From NCBI GenBank assembly GCA_020341875.1, contig CP070839.1, forward strand, positions 2,971 to 8,548: a stretch of DNA of 5,578 bases. Direction: 5' to 3'. Shown one piece after another: positions 1-5,221 of this stretch (position 1 is the stretch's first letter; each line of letters opens with the position of its first letter). This DNA is from Candidatus Zixiibacteriota bacterium (lineage in GTDB: Bacteria; Zixibacteria; MSB-5A5; SM1-73). Made by a program: the position numbers and the translations under genes. A model generated the notes under the pieces. That model had not been told where the DNA came from and searched no databases. It saw only the letters and a program-made list of their open reading frames with translations.

Positions 1-1465
1 GAACATTACACATCAAGCTCGTCCCGACGCAAGCATGAGGCAGCTCCATGATTGCGAAATCCCCGGGCTCATTCCTTATCCTGTCGTAGCACTCCGGGAT
101 GTGGACCTTGATTAGCTTGGTGGGAAATACGATGAACTCCAGGCAAACCAGCCCCACCATCATAAGTGGTATTCCTCTTCGAATCAGGAATCCGCGGAGG
201 AAATTTCTAACCTTAGAGAGATCCACCGTTTTCGTGCCGGATTGGTTGAAGAGGCGTGCCATTCCGTAGCTGGAGAAGACGATCAGGCATAGCGTAACCA
301 TTATGCAAAAACGGCAGGGTGTTCGGCCTACCTGGAAGGGCGGAATACACGCACGCAAGATTCCATAAGGAAGCCATTTGAAATGGAGCGACTGATTATA
401 TACGTGGATGGCTTGACCGAGCGAAAGCAGCAAAAAAGCCACCGAACTGAAAAACCAGAATCTGGCCTTCGGCGGAGGGCGCCGAATCCACGTATATCCC
501 GCGAAGAAGAGCAATAGATAGCCCAGAAAGACCTCCCCCCCGCCGGCCCCGCGGTAGCTGAACTGAGATGGCAGAAAATGAGCACCCAAAAGAGACCTCT
601 CCTTAACCGGCATAAAATACCCCAGTAAGTTGGCGCTCGTCCTGATCACAATTTGTCCAGAAGCCGCCCAGTCAATGCGGGTAGAATACAGAGAATACAA
701 AAGGGGAGATAAGACCATGCAGACCACAAGAAGCGCAACGCAGAGATTTCTGATGACCTTCTTGTCGAACAGTTGCTCCCGGGACCTGATCAGGAGATAC
801 AAGAGATAAAAAGCAGTGAACAGTGCCAGGAAGGATGCATAGGTCAGAGAGGATAGGAAGGTAAGAATAAAGAAAACGCTCGCCAGGAGGGAGTGTTTTA
901 GGGACTTGCGGTCTACCGACTCAACCAGGTACAGTATGTAGAAGGGGATCCACTGTGTGCTCAACAGGTTCAAGTGGCTCATGTGACATAACCTGTAAGG
1001 GCAAAAGGCAAAGAGCATCCCGGATATGAAGCCGACCACAGGATCCTTGGTCAAGCGCTTGACCAGCAAATACATCCCGAATCCACTCAGCACGAAGGTG
1101 AATATCATCAGGAGATTGTGACTGATGATTAGGTCCTCCGGTGTCTCGAACAGGTATTGGAAAGGCAAAGCAGCAGAGCTCAAGAAGACAGAGGTGTGAT
1201 AGACCAGGCTGGTTCCTTGGGGATAGTACATGAAATCTGTGTGCAGAAAGCTCGTCTTTAGTTCGAACAGGGAGGTCTTGAACGACCACCACAACCACAT
1301 TGATTGAAATTGATCTCCGGATCCGCCGGCGAAGGGCGTGGCCGAAGACATATGTAAGATCAAAGGAAAGGTGAAGATCATAGTAAACGCGAGATAGAGC
1401 GAAGCGACTGTAGTGTTTAGTGCGTAGCGATTAAGGAATCTCAAGGGGACGGCGGTCATTCGCAT
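1..1465 (-). CDS. GT-C-type integral membrane glycosyltransferase (3' end outside window)
   Basis: The reverse strand reads open for 488 codons from ATG 1465 to the window edge, so the C-terminus is missing. The protein is very hydrophobic with many predicted membrane spans (for example residues about 20-39, 115-136, 195-227, 240-258, 312-326, 337-352, 386-400, 432-448). The layout resembles large GT-C enzymes that use polyprenyl-phosphate sugars and act on the outer face of the membrane: a first span, then a loop with an acidic residue (GDQFQ, D51, the likely catalytic Asp), a YYPQGTSL motif (81-87), an NLL...GMYLL span, the FAFCPYR...HLN stretch (152-166), and a late RTPCRF segment (381-386) before another span. 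The acceptor and sugar cannot be told. The start is uncertain: an in-frame stop lies at 1475-1477, leaving GTG 1471, ATG 1465 and ATG 1459. A weak GGAA lies 7 nt before the GTG. The gene is divergent from the Rrf2 gene. Confident of a GT-C-like membrane protein, less so of the exact family. Confidence 0.8.
   Translation of the reverse strand, partial: MRMTAVPLRFLNRYALNTTVASLYLAFTMIFTFPLILHMSSATPFAGGSGDQFQSMWLWWSFKTSLFELKTSFLHTDFMYYPQGTSLVYHTSVFLSSAALPFQYLFETPEDLIISHNLLMIFTFVLSGFGMYLLVKRLTKDPVVGFISGMLFAFCPYRLCHMSHLNLLSTQWIPFYILYLVESVDRKSLKHSLLASVFFILTFLSSLTYASFLALFTAFYLLYLLIRSREQLFDKKVIRNLCVALLVVCMVLSPLLYSLYSTRIDWAASGQIVIRTSANLLGYFMPVKERSLLGAHFLPSQFSYRGAGGGEVFLGYLLLFFAGYTWIRRPPPKARFWFFSSVAFLLLSLGQAIHVYNQSLHFKWLPYGILRACIPPFQVGRTPCRFCIMVTLCLIVFSSYGMARLFNQSGTKTVDLSKVRNFLRGFLIRRGIPLMMVGLVCLEFIVFPTKLIKVHIPECYDRIRNEPGDFAIMELPHACVGTSLMCNV
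1048..1065. repeat. 18-bp perfect palindrome inside the glycosyltransferase gene
   Basis: TGGTCAAGCGCTTGACCA is identical to its reverse complement. Its central 12 bp, TCAAGCGCTTGA, recur exactly in the upstream region of the same gene at 1570-1581. The central AAGCGCTT with a CpG at the dyad axis is the pattern of LacI/GalR-family operators. It lies within codons for L-V-K-R-L-T, a membrane-span edge that may itself be conserved, so part of the pattern could be protein constraint. An auxiliary operator is inference. Confidence 0.4.
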
Positions 1466-1544
1466 GATCACGAATTAGTTCCAGTACGGGTACACCGAGG
1501 GTCAGGTTTCGTTCGGACACGACCGAAAGCAGTGCTTGCTCGGG

Positions 1545-1573
1545 CAGATAAGCATGAGAAAAGCAGGTCTCAA
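1545..1573 (-). promoter_or_regulatory. Possible leftward promoter for the glycosyltransferase gene
   Basis: On the minus strand, TTGAGA (1573-1568, 5 of 6 to the -35 consensus) is followed after 17 bp by TATCTG (1550-1545, only 3 of 6 to the -10 consensus). Transcription would begin near 1538 and leave a leader of roughly 70 nt. The -35 box overlaps the 26-bp dyad at 1563-1588, as expected if that dyad is an operator. The weak -10 makes this tentative. Confidence 0.25.
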
Positions 1574-1588
1574 GCGCTTGAAATCTGC
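1563..1588. promoter_or_regulatory. 26-bp dyad, candidate operator
   Basis: A perfect 12-bp palindrome, TCAAGCGCTTGA (1570-1581), sits at the centre of a longer dyad. GCAG (1563-1566) pairs with CTGC (1585-1588) and 1568 with 1583, giving 11 of 13 matched pairs. There is no T-run, so it is not an intrinsic terminator. The core with central CpG (AAGCGCTT) resembles LacI/GalR-family operators, and the same 12-mer recurs 519 bp away inside the glycosyltransferase gene. The binding protein is not in the window. Confidence 0.45.
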
Positions 1589-1747
1589 GCTGGGACACCA
1601 TATATCCCAAAAGAAAGTATTGGCTTCTATATTTGATGTTACGGAATGCTTGCAGGGTATCATTGGGAAGTGAGAGTACGCAACGTCAGATATCGAGTCA
1701 GTTGAGGAAGAGGGAAGGTGAATGGTGAAGAAGGCAGAGGATTTTTG

Positions 1748-1776
1748 TTGACAGAAGAGGAGTGGGGTGTTATAAT
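1748..1776 (+). promoter_or_regulatory. Consensus sigma70-type promoter of the Rrf2 gene
   Basis: TTGACA at 1748-1753 and TATAAT at 1771-1776 are separated by 17 bp. Both hexamers are exact matches to the vegetative sigma consensus with optimal spacing. Transcription should start near 1783, giving a leader of about 40 nt. Around the start lies an imperfect direct repeat, GTAGTTAG (1779-1786) and GTAGAATTAG (1787-1796), a possible binding site for the Rrf2 protein itself, although no clear inverted repeat is seen. Confidence 0.85.
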
Positions 1777-1823
1777 AAGTAGTTAGGTAGAATTAGTCCT
1801 CTTTATGGAAGGAGAGAGACTCT

Positions 1824-2222
1824 ATGGTACTTACCAGGGCTGGTGACTACGGAATCTTCGGAGTGTTGTACCTGGCCAGGCAGCCCAAGGGGAAGATAGT
1901 ATCTTTATCGGAGGTGTCCAGGGCGGAGGACATTCCAGAGAAGTTCCTGGCAAAGATATTTCAGAGTCTGACCAGAGTGGGTCTGATAGTATCCCATCGC
2001 GGAGCCAGAGGCGGATTCTCCCTGGCCCGTCCAGCCGAGCAGATCACGGTCAAGGAGCTAATGGAGGCGATTCAGGGACCGATTTGTTTCAGCAAGTGCT
2101 TGAGTGAGTTACAGGACTGTGAGACAAAAGAGGTCTGTAAGCTGCGAGACATTCTGCAGAAAGCTCAGGAGCACACCGTGAAGCTTCTGAGCCAGAAGAC
2201 CCTGGCAGAGCTGGCAAAGTAG
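1824..2222 (+). CDS. Rrf2-family transcriptional regulator, probably Fe-S sensing
   Basis: This 132-residue protein has the usual Rrf2 length and layout: an N-terminal winged helix (residues about 1-75) with the MxLTxxxDYG opening, a helix-turn-helix reading IPEKFLAKIFQSL (37-49) and the wing motif RGARGGF (59-65). A cysteine cluster then follows: C88, C92, C99 and C105. The spacing C92-x6-C99-x5-C105 nearly matches the IscR cluster ligands, and D8 sits where NsrR uses an Asp ligand. It likely binds DNA as a dimer and senses iron-sulfur status, redox or NO; the signal cannot be read from sequence. ATG 1824 has a good Shine-Dalgarno (AAGGAG 1809-1814, 9 nt away). It is monocistronic as far as seen, with a consensus promoter upstream and a 195-bp gap downstream. 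Autoregulation is likely by family habit but unproven. Confidence 0.9.
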   Translation: MVLTRAGDYGIFGVLYLARQPKGKIVSLSEVSRAEDIPEKFLAKIFQSLTRVGLIVSHRGARGGFSLARPAEQITVKELMEAIQGPICFSKCLSELQDCETKEVCKLRDILQKAQEHTVKLLSQKTLAELAK

Positions 2223-2360
2223 GCTCAGATTCCGCCCGTGGCAGGTTCCTGCGGTGAGCTTCATCAGATGTTCCGGGTCCGGTCACGAAACATCTTCCCC
2301 GGAGGCGGAAGGACCGACCTCAGGTTACCGGCTATCTTAGATTCTCTTAGCTCAGATTCC
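2223..2360 (+). repeat. 11-bp direct repeat in the Rrf2-dcd gap
   Basis: GCTCAGATTCC occurs at 2223-2233, directly after the Rrf2 stop codon, and again at 2350-2360, 57 bp before dcd. The copies are 127 bp apart and bracket most of the gap. No transposase or other mobile-element signature lies between them. Chance, a short duplication, or a paired binding site are all possible. Confidence 0.4.
2230..2310 (+). other. Potential branched RNA fold downstream of the Rrf2 gene
   Basis: The outer arms TTCCGCC (2230-2236) and GGCGGAA (2304-2310) are perfect 7-bp complements. They enclose a short dyad, GCAGG/CCTGC (2241-2252), and a 7-bp stem, AGATGTT/AACATCT (2266-2272 with 2289-2295), around a 16-nt loop. 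The RNA could therefore form a branched structure. No U-tract follows, so it is not a standard intrinsic terminator. Seven-base complements are expected about once by chance in a gap this long, so the call is weak. Confidence 0.25.
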
Positions 2361-2417
2361 AACTATTCCACCGTGCTCTTTCACTCTGCATTTCTCATCT
2401 TTAATTTCGCGTGAACC

Positions 2418-2972
2418 ATGCCAATAAAATCAGATAAGTGGATCAGGAGGATGGCAAAAGAACATGAGATGATCGTGCCTTTCTCGGAGAAGCAGACCAA
2501 GAAAGGCGTCATCTCATTCGGGCTCTCCTCGTATGGTTACGACATCCGTGTGGCGGATGAATTCAAAATTTTCAGTCCCGCAAGCTCTACCATAATCGAC
2601 CCGAAAAGTTTCGATTCTGAGTCTTTCGCGGACATTAAAGGAAAGACGTGCATCGTCCCGCCTAATTCCTTCGTCCTGACAAGAACTGTGGAGTACTTTA
2701 AGATCCCCAGAAACATCCTGACCATCTGCCTGGGAAAGTCCACCTATGCCCGATGCGGGATAATCGTGAACGTCACCCCGTTTGAGCCGGAATGGGAGGG
2801 ATACGCCACACTGGAGATCTCCAACACCAGCCCTGTTCCCGCCAAAATCTACGCCAATGAGGGAATCGCCCAGATCATTTTTCTGGAGGCGGACGAGGTG
2901 TGCCAGATCTCGTATAAAGATAAGAAGGGCAAGTACCAGGCTCAAAAGAGGATAACCCTGCCCATGCCTTGA
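2418..2972 (+). CDS. dcd: dCTP deaminase
   Basis: Dcd deaminates dCTP to dUTP in the cytoplasm, supplying dUTP for dTMP synthesis. The 184-residue protein has normal family length. It carries the signature GKSTYARCGIIVNVTPFEPE (106-125), then the LEISN strand with the catalytic Glu (E133). S108 and R112 correspond to the conserved Ser and Arg of the E. coli enzyme (S111, R115). The YGYDIRV strand (39-45) and the C-terminal IYANEGIAQIIFLE and KGKYQ motifs are also typical. The N-terminus MPIKSDKWI aligns with family members such as the Rickettsia enzyme as I remember it, which supports ATG 2418 although no Shine-Dalgarno is visible upstream. Whether it also has dUTPase activity, as some relatives do, is not decided. 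It appears to stand alone: 195 bp after the Rrf2 gene and about 200 bp before porC. Confidence 0.96.
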   Translation: MPIKSDKWIRRMAKEHEMIVPFSEKQTKKGVISFGLSSYGYDIRVADEFKIFSPASSTIIDPKSFDSESFADIKGKTCIVPPNSFVLTRTVEYFKIPRNILTICLGKSTYARCGIIVNVTPFEPEWEGYATLEISNTSPVPAKIYANEGIAQIIFLEADEVCQISYKDKKGKYQAQKRITLPMP

Positions 2973-3031
2973 TCCGGGTCAGAGGAGTTCAGGCCGACGG
3001 ACAGCCGCAGTGTCTCGGGATAAGGACCGAC

Positions 3032-3047
3032 TGAGGAGGTATCCTCA
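3032..3047 (+). promoter_or_regulatory. Small hairpin covering a Shine-Dalgarno-like sequence
   Basis: TGAGGA (3032-3037) and TCCTCA (3042-3047) form a perfect 6-bp stem with a GGTA tetraloop. The AGGAGG at 3034-3039, which would serve the small ORF at 3050, lies in the stem and loop. No U-run follows, so it is unlikely to be the dcd terminator. A role in hiding the ribosome site is inference. Confidence 0.3.
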
Positions 3048-3049
3048 TC

Positions 3050-3103
3050 ATGGATTATTTCAAAACTAAGAGAGGAAAACTCCGTAGAGTATTTGTGTTG
3101 TGA
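3050..3103 (+). CDS. Possible 17-residue basic leader peptide
   Basis: ATG 3050 opens a short frame, M-D-Y-F-K-T-K-R-G-K-L-R-R-V-F-V-L, ending at TGA 3101-3103. An AGGAGG at 3034-3039 lies 10 nt upstream, a reasonable distance. The peptide is strongly basic (six Lys/Arg among 17). Its last codons overlap the Rex-like operator. Against it: such short frames arise easily by chance, and if the por promoter lies at or after the operator, this frame would be transcribed only by read-through from dcd. I do not recognise the peptide. Confidence 0.2.
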   Translation: MDYFKTKRGKLRRVFVL

Positions 3104-3115
3104 AATTTTTCACTA
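3098..3115. promoter_or_regulatory. Candidate Rex (redox repressor) operator before the por operon
   Basis: TTGTGAAATTTTTCACTA matches the Rex operator consensus TTGTGAA-N4-TTCACAA at 13 of the 14 defined positions; the single mismatch is T for A at 3114. Its core GTGAAA-TT-TTTCAC is a perfect dyad. It lies 60 bp upstream of the porC ATG in an AT-rich island. Rex binds DNA when NADH is low and releases it when NADH rises, and it is known to control fermentative and energy-metabolism genes in many anaerobes. No clear -35/-10 pair could be placed nearby, so the site's position relative to the promoter is unknown. No rex gene is in the window. Confidence 0.6.
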
Positions 3116-3175
3116 AGTTTTGACTCCGCCCGTCAGTAGACAACCGGTCATGTGAGTTTCGAAAAGAGGAGGATC

Positions 3176-3760
3176 ATGCTGAAGGAGATAAGAATACACG
3201 GCCGGGGAGGCCAGGGTGTGGTGACCGCGGCCGAGCTCATGGCGGTGGCCGCCTTCGAGGACGGAAAATATGCCCAGGCCTTTCCTTCGTTTGGAAGCGA
3301 GCGCATGGGGGCCCCGGTTCAGTCATTCGTCAGGATCGCGGATCACAAGGTGCGTAGCCGAAGCCAGATTTATGAACCGGATTACCTGATAGTGCAGGAC
3401 AACACCCTGATTGGAGCCATCGACGTGCTCGCTGGCTTAAAAGATGACGGAATGGTACTGGTGGATACGGAAAAGCAGCCGGAGGAGCTTGGGCTGAAAA
3501 CTTCGGCTGAGGTGAGGACCATTCCCGCCACCAAGATCGCCCTGGAGATGATCGGTCGGGCGGTTCAAAACACCACTCTGATGGGAGCCTTCTCCGGCAT
3601 CACCGGGCTGATTTCGGTGGATGCGATCATCAAAAGCGTGAAGGAGAGATTCCCCGGCGAGGTGGGAGAGAAGAACGCTCGGGCCATTCAGAAGGCGTAC
3701 GATCTGATGTCTGTCATAGACAGATCCGCCTCTGGCGGAAAAGGAGGACAACGTGACTAA
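3176..3760 (+). CDS. porC: Pyruvate:ferredoxin oxidoreductase, gamma subunit
   Basis: This is the gamma subunit of a four-subunit 2-oxoacid:ferredoxin oxidoreductase. It has 194 residues, the usual size. Family motifs are the opening IRIHGRGGQGVVTAAEL (5-21), the FPSFGSERMGAPVQSFVRI stretch (36-54) and the late NTTLMGAFSGITGLI (132-146). The frame extends upstream to a GTG at 3152, but ATG 3176 is preferred: it sits just after a purine-rich AAGAGGAGG (3164-3172), and relatives begin directly with the (M)KEIRIHGRGGQG motif. It is the first gene of the por operon and overlaps porD by 8 nt, which suggests translational coupling. The C-terminal tail (ASGGKGGQRD) is Gly-rich and likely flexible. 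The substrate call of pyruvate, rather than a branched 2-oxoacid, rests on the alpha and beta subunits. Confidence 0.93.
   Translation: MLKEIRIHGRGGQGVVTAAELMAVAAFEDGKYAQAFPSFGSERMGAPVQSFVRIADHKVRSRSQIYEPDYLIVQDNTLIGAIDVLAGLKDDGMVLVDTEKQPEELGLKTSAEVRTIPATKIALEMIGRAVQNTTLMGAFSGITGLISVDAIIKSVKERFPGEVGEKNARAIQKAYDLMSVIDRSASGGKGGQRD
3725..3739 (+). promoter_or_regulatory. GC-rich hairpin at the porC/porD junction
   Basis: TCCGCC (3725-3730) and GGCGGA (3734-3739) form a perfect 6-bp, mostly G-C stem with a TCT loop inside the last porC codons. It ends one base before the porD Shine-Dalgarno AAGGAGG (3741-3747). It could influence ribosome loading on porD or act as an RNA processing or stability element; this is inference. 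Confidence 0.35.
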
Positions 3761-4031
3761 GTCCGAATCTGGATCCACAGGACCGGAAGGAATAGTGGTG
3801 AAGCCGGGATCAAGCAAAGAATACAAGACCGGAAGCTGGAGAGTGAAGAAACCGGTATTCAAGCACGACAAGTGCACTGATTGCCGCATATGCGTGATGG
3901 TCTGCCCGGACGGGGTGGTGTTTGGTGAGGACAAGAAGTACTGGGTAGATATGGAGTTCTGCAAGGGGTGCGGAATCTGTGCGGAGGAGTGTCCGGTTGA
4001 CGATATCGAGATGGAACTGGAGGTGAGATGA
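3753..4031 (+). CDS. porD: Pyruvate:ferredoxin oxidoreductase, delta subunit (2x[4Fe-4S])
   Basis: This 92-residue ferredoxin-like subunit passes electrons from the catalytic alpha/beta subunits to external ferredoxin. Two full cluster motifs are present: C41-x2-C44-x2-C47-x3-C51-P and C70-x2-C73-x2-C76-x3-C80-P, each expected to bind one [4Fe-4S] cluster, with the usual crossed ligation. The TGSWRVKKP segment (27-34) before the first motif is typical of PorD. The start is GTG 3753, backed by a strong AAGGAGG (3741-3747) 5 nt away. It overlaps the end of porC by 8 nt and its stop overlaps the porA start as ATGA (4028-4031), so the three are probably translationally coupled. Confidence 0.94.
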   Translation: MTKSESGSTGPEGIVVKPGSSKEYKTGSWRVKKPVFKHDKCTDCRICVMVCPDGVVFGEDKKYWVDMEFCKGCGICAEECPVDDIEMELEVR

Positions 4032-5206
4032 TGAAGAAGGTACTAGAAGGTTCCATGGCGGTGGCTGAGGCGGTCAAAGCATGCCGCCCGCATGTGATCT
4101 CCGCCTATCCCATAACCCCCCAGACCCATATCGTGGAGAACCTTTCCCAGATGGTTGCGGACGGGGATCTGAAGGCCGAGTTTATCAACGTGGAGAGTGA
4201 ATTCGCCGCCGCCTCGGTGATCCTGGGTGCGTCCGCCACGGGTGCCAGAGCGTACTCCACCACCACCGCCCAGGGGCTGCTTCTGATGGCGGAGGTTCTC
4301 TTCAACATCGCGGGCCTGCGCCTTCCGGTGACCATCACCTGCGCCAACCGCGCGGTGTCTGCGCCCATCAACATCTGGAACGATCATCAGGACTCCATGA
4401 CGGTGAGGGACTCGGGATGGCTTCAGCTTTACGCCGAGGACTGCCAGGAGGCTGCAGACATGCAGCTGCAAGCATACAAGATAGGCGAGAATCCGGAGAT
4501 TTCTCTGCCGGTATTGGTCAACATGGACGGATTCATCCTCACCCACGCTTTTGAGCCGGTGGAGTTGTTCGATCAGAAGATGGCGGATGAGTTTCTGCCA
4601 CCATACAAGCCAGAGAAGTACTTAAGCACCAAAGACCCGGTGACGTTCGGGATTCTGGCTGAGCCCACTTACTACGCGGAGACCAGATATCGCCTTCAGC
4701 AGGCCATCGAGGCGTCCAAACCGGTAATCGATGACGTGGCTGACGACTTCAAAGCGAAGTTCGGGCGATACTCCGGCGGTCTGGTAGACAAATACAGGCT
4801 GGAGGACGCCGACGTCGCTATGGTGGCCATGGGCTCGGTGGTGGGAACCATGCGGGAGGTGGTGGACGAACTGAGGGAGAAAGGTGAGAAGGTGGGACTG
4901 CTTAAGGTCCGGGCCTTCCGGCCCTTCCCCAAAGAGGCGATCTATGATGCATTGAAAGAAGCCGAGACCGTAGTGGTCATGGAAAAAGCCCTGTCGCTGG
5001 GCCTGGGAGGAATTCTACTGAATGAGATGAAGACTGCTTTCTACGGAGAAGAGAGGCAGCCCAAGATGTCCGGCTTCATCGTCGGGCTGGGGGGAAGGGA
5101 CATTCCCAACCAGTCGATAGCGGATGCGGTAAAGAAAGCCCGGTCCGAAAAGGTGGAAGACCACTTCGTGGACCTTAAAGAGGAGCTCATCGGAATCGGA
5201 GAATGA
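4028..5206 (+). CDS. porA: Pyruvate:ferredoxin oxidoreductase, alpha subunit
   Basis: The alpha subunit (392 residues, usual length) helps bind thiamine diphosphate and the 2-oxoacid. Visible motifs are AYPITPQT (26-33, T30 in the substrate pocket), NVESEFAA (54-61, with the Glu expected to contact the cofactor), STTTAQGLLLMAE (77-89), ANRAV with R108 at the position of the substrate-binding Arg of Desulfovibrio PFOR, and RDSGW (127-131). The latter two favour pyruvate as substrate. A transketolase-C-like domain follows (about 262-365, with RAFRPFP at 295-301 and VGLGGRDI at 352-359). Two adjacent ATGs exist: 4028 overlaps the porD stop, while 4031 lies at the better distance (7 nt) from GGAGG (4019-4023). 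They differ by one residue. porB follows after 15 bp. Other 2-oxoacid specificity is not fully excluded. Confidence 0.95.
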   Translation: MMKKVLEGSMAVAEAVKACRPHVISAYPITPQTHIVENLSQMVADGDLKAEFINVESEFAAASVILGASATGARAYSTTTAQGLLLMAEVLFNIAGLRLPVTITCANRAVSAPINIWNDHQDSMTVRDSGWLQLYAEDCQEAADMQLQAYKIGENPEISLPVLVNMDGFILTHAFEPVELFDQKMADEFLPPYKPEKYLSTKDPVTFGILAEPTYYAETRYRLQQAIEASKPVIDDVADDFKAKFGRYSGGLVDKYRLEDADVAMVAMGSVVGTMREVVDELREKGEKVGLLKVRAFRPFPKEAIYDALKEAETVVVMEKALSLGLGGILLNEMKTAFYGEERQPKMSGFIVGLGGRDIPNQSIADAVKKARSEKVEDHFVDLKEELIGIGE

Positions 5207-5221
5207 TTGAAGGAGAAGAAT

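Larger units (their letters stand above)
1472..1823. other. Divergent intergenic region (352 bp)
   Basis: No convincing gene lies here. From left to right it holds a small hairpin (TTCGG 1512-1516 / CCGAA 1523-1527, 6-nt loop), a weak leftward promoter candidate, a 26-bp dyad (1563-1588), an unremarkable AT-richer stretch (about 1600-1700), a purine-rich tract (1704-1741, 34 of 38 purines on the plus strand), the consensus rightward promoter (1748-1776) and the untranslated leader of the Rrf2 gene with its ribosome binding site. Both flanking genes point outward, so their control signals should be in this stretch. Confidence 0.7.

Noticed and set aside
328..585. Minus-strand 85-codon frame
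   Set aside because: Overlaps the glycosyltransferase in another frame; composition is not protein-like and there is no ribosome site.
921..1298. Minus-strand 125-codon frame with start near 1298
   Set aside because: It is a shadow frame inside the much longer 488-codon glycosyltransferase frame and has no recognisable protein character.
1512..1527. Short hairpin TTCGG/CCGAA with 6-nt loop
   Set aside because: A 5-bp stem is expected by chance in this gap, and there is no T-run or link to a start site.
1704..1741. Purine-rich tract (34 of 38 on the plus strand) with a GGTGAAT/GGTGAAG tandem
   Set aside because: Compositional bias only; no symmetry or known motif, and it lies upstream of an already sufficient promoter.
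2514..2945. Minus-strand 143-codon frame opposite dcd
   Set aside because: Antisense shadow of a clearly recognised dCTP deaminase.
2973..3031. Possible terminator after dcd
   Set aside because: Only 4-bp complementary arms (GACA/TGTC) and no T-run were found.
3150..3155. ATG immediately followed by TGA (start-stop) overlapping the GTG at 3152
   Set aside because: No Shine-Dalgarno is placed for it and such hexamers are common by chance; the porC start is better explained by ATG 3176.
4043..4546. Minus-strand 167-codon frame opposite porA
   Set aside because: Antisense shadow of porA produced by its G+C-rich codon pattern; no family resemblance.
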